A stretch of DNA of 64,000 bases from Gordonia hydrophobica NBRC 16057. Lineage in GTDB: Bacteria; Actinomycetota; Actinomycetes; Mycobacteriales; Mycobacteriaceae. Position 1 is the stretch's first letter. Each line of letters starts with the position of its first letter. The stretch lies in NCBI RefSeq assembly GCF_001592365.1, contig NZ_BCWU01000016.1:1-64000 (forward strand). The letters are read 5' to 3'. This document shows positions 62,206-64,000 of the stretch, one piece after another. A program made the translations under genes and the position numbers. The notes under the pieces were generated by a model. That model did not search any database and was not told the origin of the DNA. It saw nothing but the letters and a program-made list of their open reading frames with translations.

Positions 62206-62889
62206 TCAGTCCCCTTCGGACCGATCCCGCGTCGTGTACCAGGGACGCGGACCGTGCCAACCGAACTTCAGTGACCCGATGCGCACGGCGATCACTGCTG
62301 CGGCGCAGATCCATCCCATCCACGCCTGGTAGACGTCGAAGTACAGGAGTGCCGACGTCGCTGCCGCCCCACCGGAGGCGGGGATGGCGTACAGGTGCTC
62401 GTTCGGGCGCAGCACGGCGGGAACGTGTCCAGACAGCACGTCGCGGATGATGCCGCCGCCCACGCCGGTCGTCAGGCCGAGCATTGCGGCCGCCGGAGCC
62501 GACAGCCCGTGCTGATACGCGGTCACCGTCCCGAGCACGGCGAACATCCCCAGGCCGACGGCGTCGGTCACGTCCAACGGCCATCTCGTCAACCGTGCCG
62601 GCGGCTGCCAGAAGAAGATCACCAGGGCCGTCCCGACCGCCGTGCCGATCAGCCACAGGTCGGTGAATGCGGTGGGCGGGATCTTACCGATGATCACATC
62701 GCGGATGATTCCGCCGCCGAGAGCAGTGGCCCCGGCAAGCAGGATGATGCCGACGATGTCGAGCCCGCGACGCACCGACAGCAGCGCACCCGACGCCGCG
62801 AACGCGATGGTCCCGATCAGTTCCCCGCCGAAGTTGAGCGCAGACGTGGCGTCGTTGACCACCGGCGCCGCCAGCCACGAACCGACCAC
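62206..62889 (-). CDS. TRIC/UPF0126 family membrane protein
   Basis: The 227-residue protein has two similar halves of three TM segments with the Gly-rich repeats ATALGGGIIRDVIIG and TTGVGGGIIRDVLSGH, hallmarks of TRIC-type (UPF0126, YicG-like) channels, with prokaryotic members proposed to pass cations or glycine. The GTG at 62889 is preferred because AGGGAG lies 7 nt upstream and the first TM starts soon after; the frame is open to 63051. Confidence 0.8.
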   Translation of the reverse strand: MVGSWLAAPVVNDATSALNFGGELIGTIAFAASGALLSVRRGLDIVGIILLAGATALGGGIIRDVIIGKIPPTAFTDLWLIGTAVGTALVIFFWQPPARLTRWPLDVTDAVGLGMFAVLGTVTAYQHGLSAPAAAMLGLTTGVGGGIIRDVLSGHVPAVLRPNEHLYAIPASGGAAATSALLYFDVYQAWMGWICAAAVIAVRIGSLKFGWHGPRPWYTTRDRSEGD

Positions 62890-63103
62890 GTATGTACTCC
62901 CTGAGGTAACTCGATTTCGGTACTCGGCACAGTCTCTTGTGATGCTATCCCCGACGACAATCCGCTTGCGAGCCAGCATTCGCACTGACGACACGTACGG
63001 CCTACTCCCGGCACACGTCCGAAACATCCCAGGGTCGACCGGCACGGCCACAGATGGCGTTACCTCGCGGCCGACTGTAGTCCGAACAGACTACGGTGAC
63101 CTC

Positions 63104-64000
63104 ATGTCTACGATCCGAGCAACACCCCAGGACGCAATCCACGCACTCACAGACTCGAGCAAGAATCGGCCATCGATTGTGACCGCGTACACATTCCCTG
63201 AGTCCGATGTCTCGACCGACGATCTCATCGAGTGGCTCGGTAGACGCGCGCACGGAATTCCCGAGATGCGACAGCGACTCGTTCGATCATATGGCGACAT
63301 CGGCGACGCCTATTGGTCGGATGCTCCCGAATTCGACGTGTTCTCTCACATCAGGGAGCGGCCAGAACAAGACTGGAACGATGTCTGTTCATTGCTCGCT
63401 GACCTTCACGAGATTCCATTCGACTATGATCGGCCACTCTGGAGCATAGCGATTCTCCGCAGGGTCCCAACTTTCGAAAAGGCCGCACGTCACATCGTCG
63501 TTGTGCTCCGCTTCCACCATTGCATGACCGACGGCCTTGGCTCAGCCCGAATTGCCAAGGCATTATTCACGCCTGAACTGCAGAGCTACACCGCGAGCAA
63601 GTCTCTGTCTCGCGCCCGGGCGACAGCCGTCGAGATCGTACGGCTACCACTGCGACCATTCGTCGTTGCAGCCGACGTAATGCGGCTACTGCGTCATACT
63701 CGCCAGATCACTGCCGCACGCAAGTCTGGCGAATGGTCAATGCCACCACACGCACCCAGAGCGACCGTTCTGAACGGTCCGATCGGGAAGGGCCGCGCCG
63801 TCTCCGTTGTGAGTTGTTCGATCGATTCTCTCCGCGCGGCTGCACACAATCTCGGTGCGGTCAGTGTGAACGACCTCGTCTTAAGCGCGGTTGGCAGGGC
63901 TGTCAGTCGGCATCTCGATGACCCAGAAGCGCTACTGGCATCAGTTCCGGTATCAATCCGTAGCGCCGTAGACCCTAAATCACGCAACGCAGTCGCCATC
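63104..64000 (+). CDS. WS/DGAT-type acyltransferase, 5' part (runs off the window)
   Basis: An open frame from ATG 63104 continues to the last base without a stop (299 codons). It has PLWSIAIL near residue 116, the catalytic HHCMTDG (His138-His139, Asp143), and NDLVLSAVGRAV near residue 255. This is the order seen in wax ester synthase/diacylglycerol acyltransferases, which make storage triacylglycerol or wax esters at the membrane. Codon use is clearly richer in A/T at third positions than neighbouring genes. The upstream 62890-63103 spacer is also lower in GC. This suggests transfer or a different gene origin. Confidence 0.75.
   Translation, partial: MSTIRATPQDAIHALTDSSKNRPSIVTAYTFPESDVSTDDLIEWLGRRAHGIPEMRQRLVRSYGDIGDAYWSDAPEFDVFSHIRERPEQDWNDVCSLLADLHEIPFDYDRPLWSIAILRRVPTFEKAARHIVVVLRFHHCMTDGLGSARIAKALFTPELQSYTASKSLSRARATAVEIVRLPLRPFVVAADVMRLLRHTRQITAARKSGEWSMPPHAPRATVLNGPIGKGRAVSVVSCSIDSLRAAAHNLGAVSVNDLVLSAVGRAVSRHLDDPEALLASVPVSIRSAVDPKSRNAVAI

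Overview
The window is high-GC actinobacterial DNA. The layout fits a member of the Mycobacteriales, most likely Gordonia or a close relative. The reasons are the M. tuberculosis-like order infA-rpmJ-rpsM-rpsK-rpsD-rpoA-rplQ-truA with WXG100 (type VII secretion) genes beyond truA, two luciferase-like flavin/F420 oxidoreductases, a WS/DGAT-type acyltransferase, and short dispersed repeats. The genus is an inference. No rRNA, tRNA, CRISPR array, integrase or transposase was seen.

Layout. 1-385: no gene, but a 117-nt inverted repeat. 386-2175: flavin monooxygenase plus FMN reductase. 2247-6572: an ESX/type VII accessory island with two WXG100 proteins, an Ala/Pro-rich secreted protein carrying W-L-G, an EspC-like protein, a YbaB/EspL-like protein and a divergent MinD-like ATPase, but no core ESX machinery in view. 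6576-11961: SnoaL-like gene, truA, and the alpha operon (rplQ, rpoA, rpsD, rpsK, rpsM, rpmJ with a GTG start, infA). 12164-20024: holin-like and SIMPL proteins, a second LLM oxidoreductase, a PucR-type regulator divergent from a TauD dioxygenase and an MFS transporter, dtd, a GT87 mannosyltransferase-like protein and an NTF2-like membrane protein. 20188-25763: map, adk, secY and the distal spc operon (rplO to rpsH) with its own probable promoter. 26181-27711: a decayed tandem GGDEF protein. 27819-28553: AIM24 family.

28861-42715 holds the most unusual locus. One 4360-residue nonribosomal peptide synthetase reads C-A-T-C-T-C-A-T-C-A-T-TE and continues in frame into a complete DrrA-type ABC exporter ATPase. 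The matching permease gene overlaps its 3' end. The first module and the thioesterase resemble EntF, and the first A domain reads as serine-specific. The second module has no A domain.

42716-43429 is a gene-free stretch full of tandem and inverted repeats. 43430-62146 is a coherent molybdenum/nitrate-respiration region: narGHJI-narK-cupin, a LysR regulator, modABC with a Mop-domain regulator, and then Moco genes moeA-moaC-mobA-DUF6457-moaD and moaA-moaE-mog, interrupted by a DUF559 gene at 59221-60102. ModABC would import molybdate, the moa/moe/mog/mob products would build the cofactor, NarJ would insert it into NarG, and NarK would move nitrate and nitrite. The window ends with a TRIC-like channel gene and the 5' part of a visibly lower-GC WS/DGAT acyltransferase running off the right edge.
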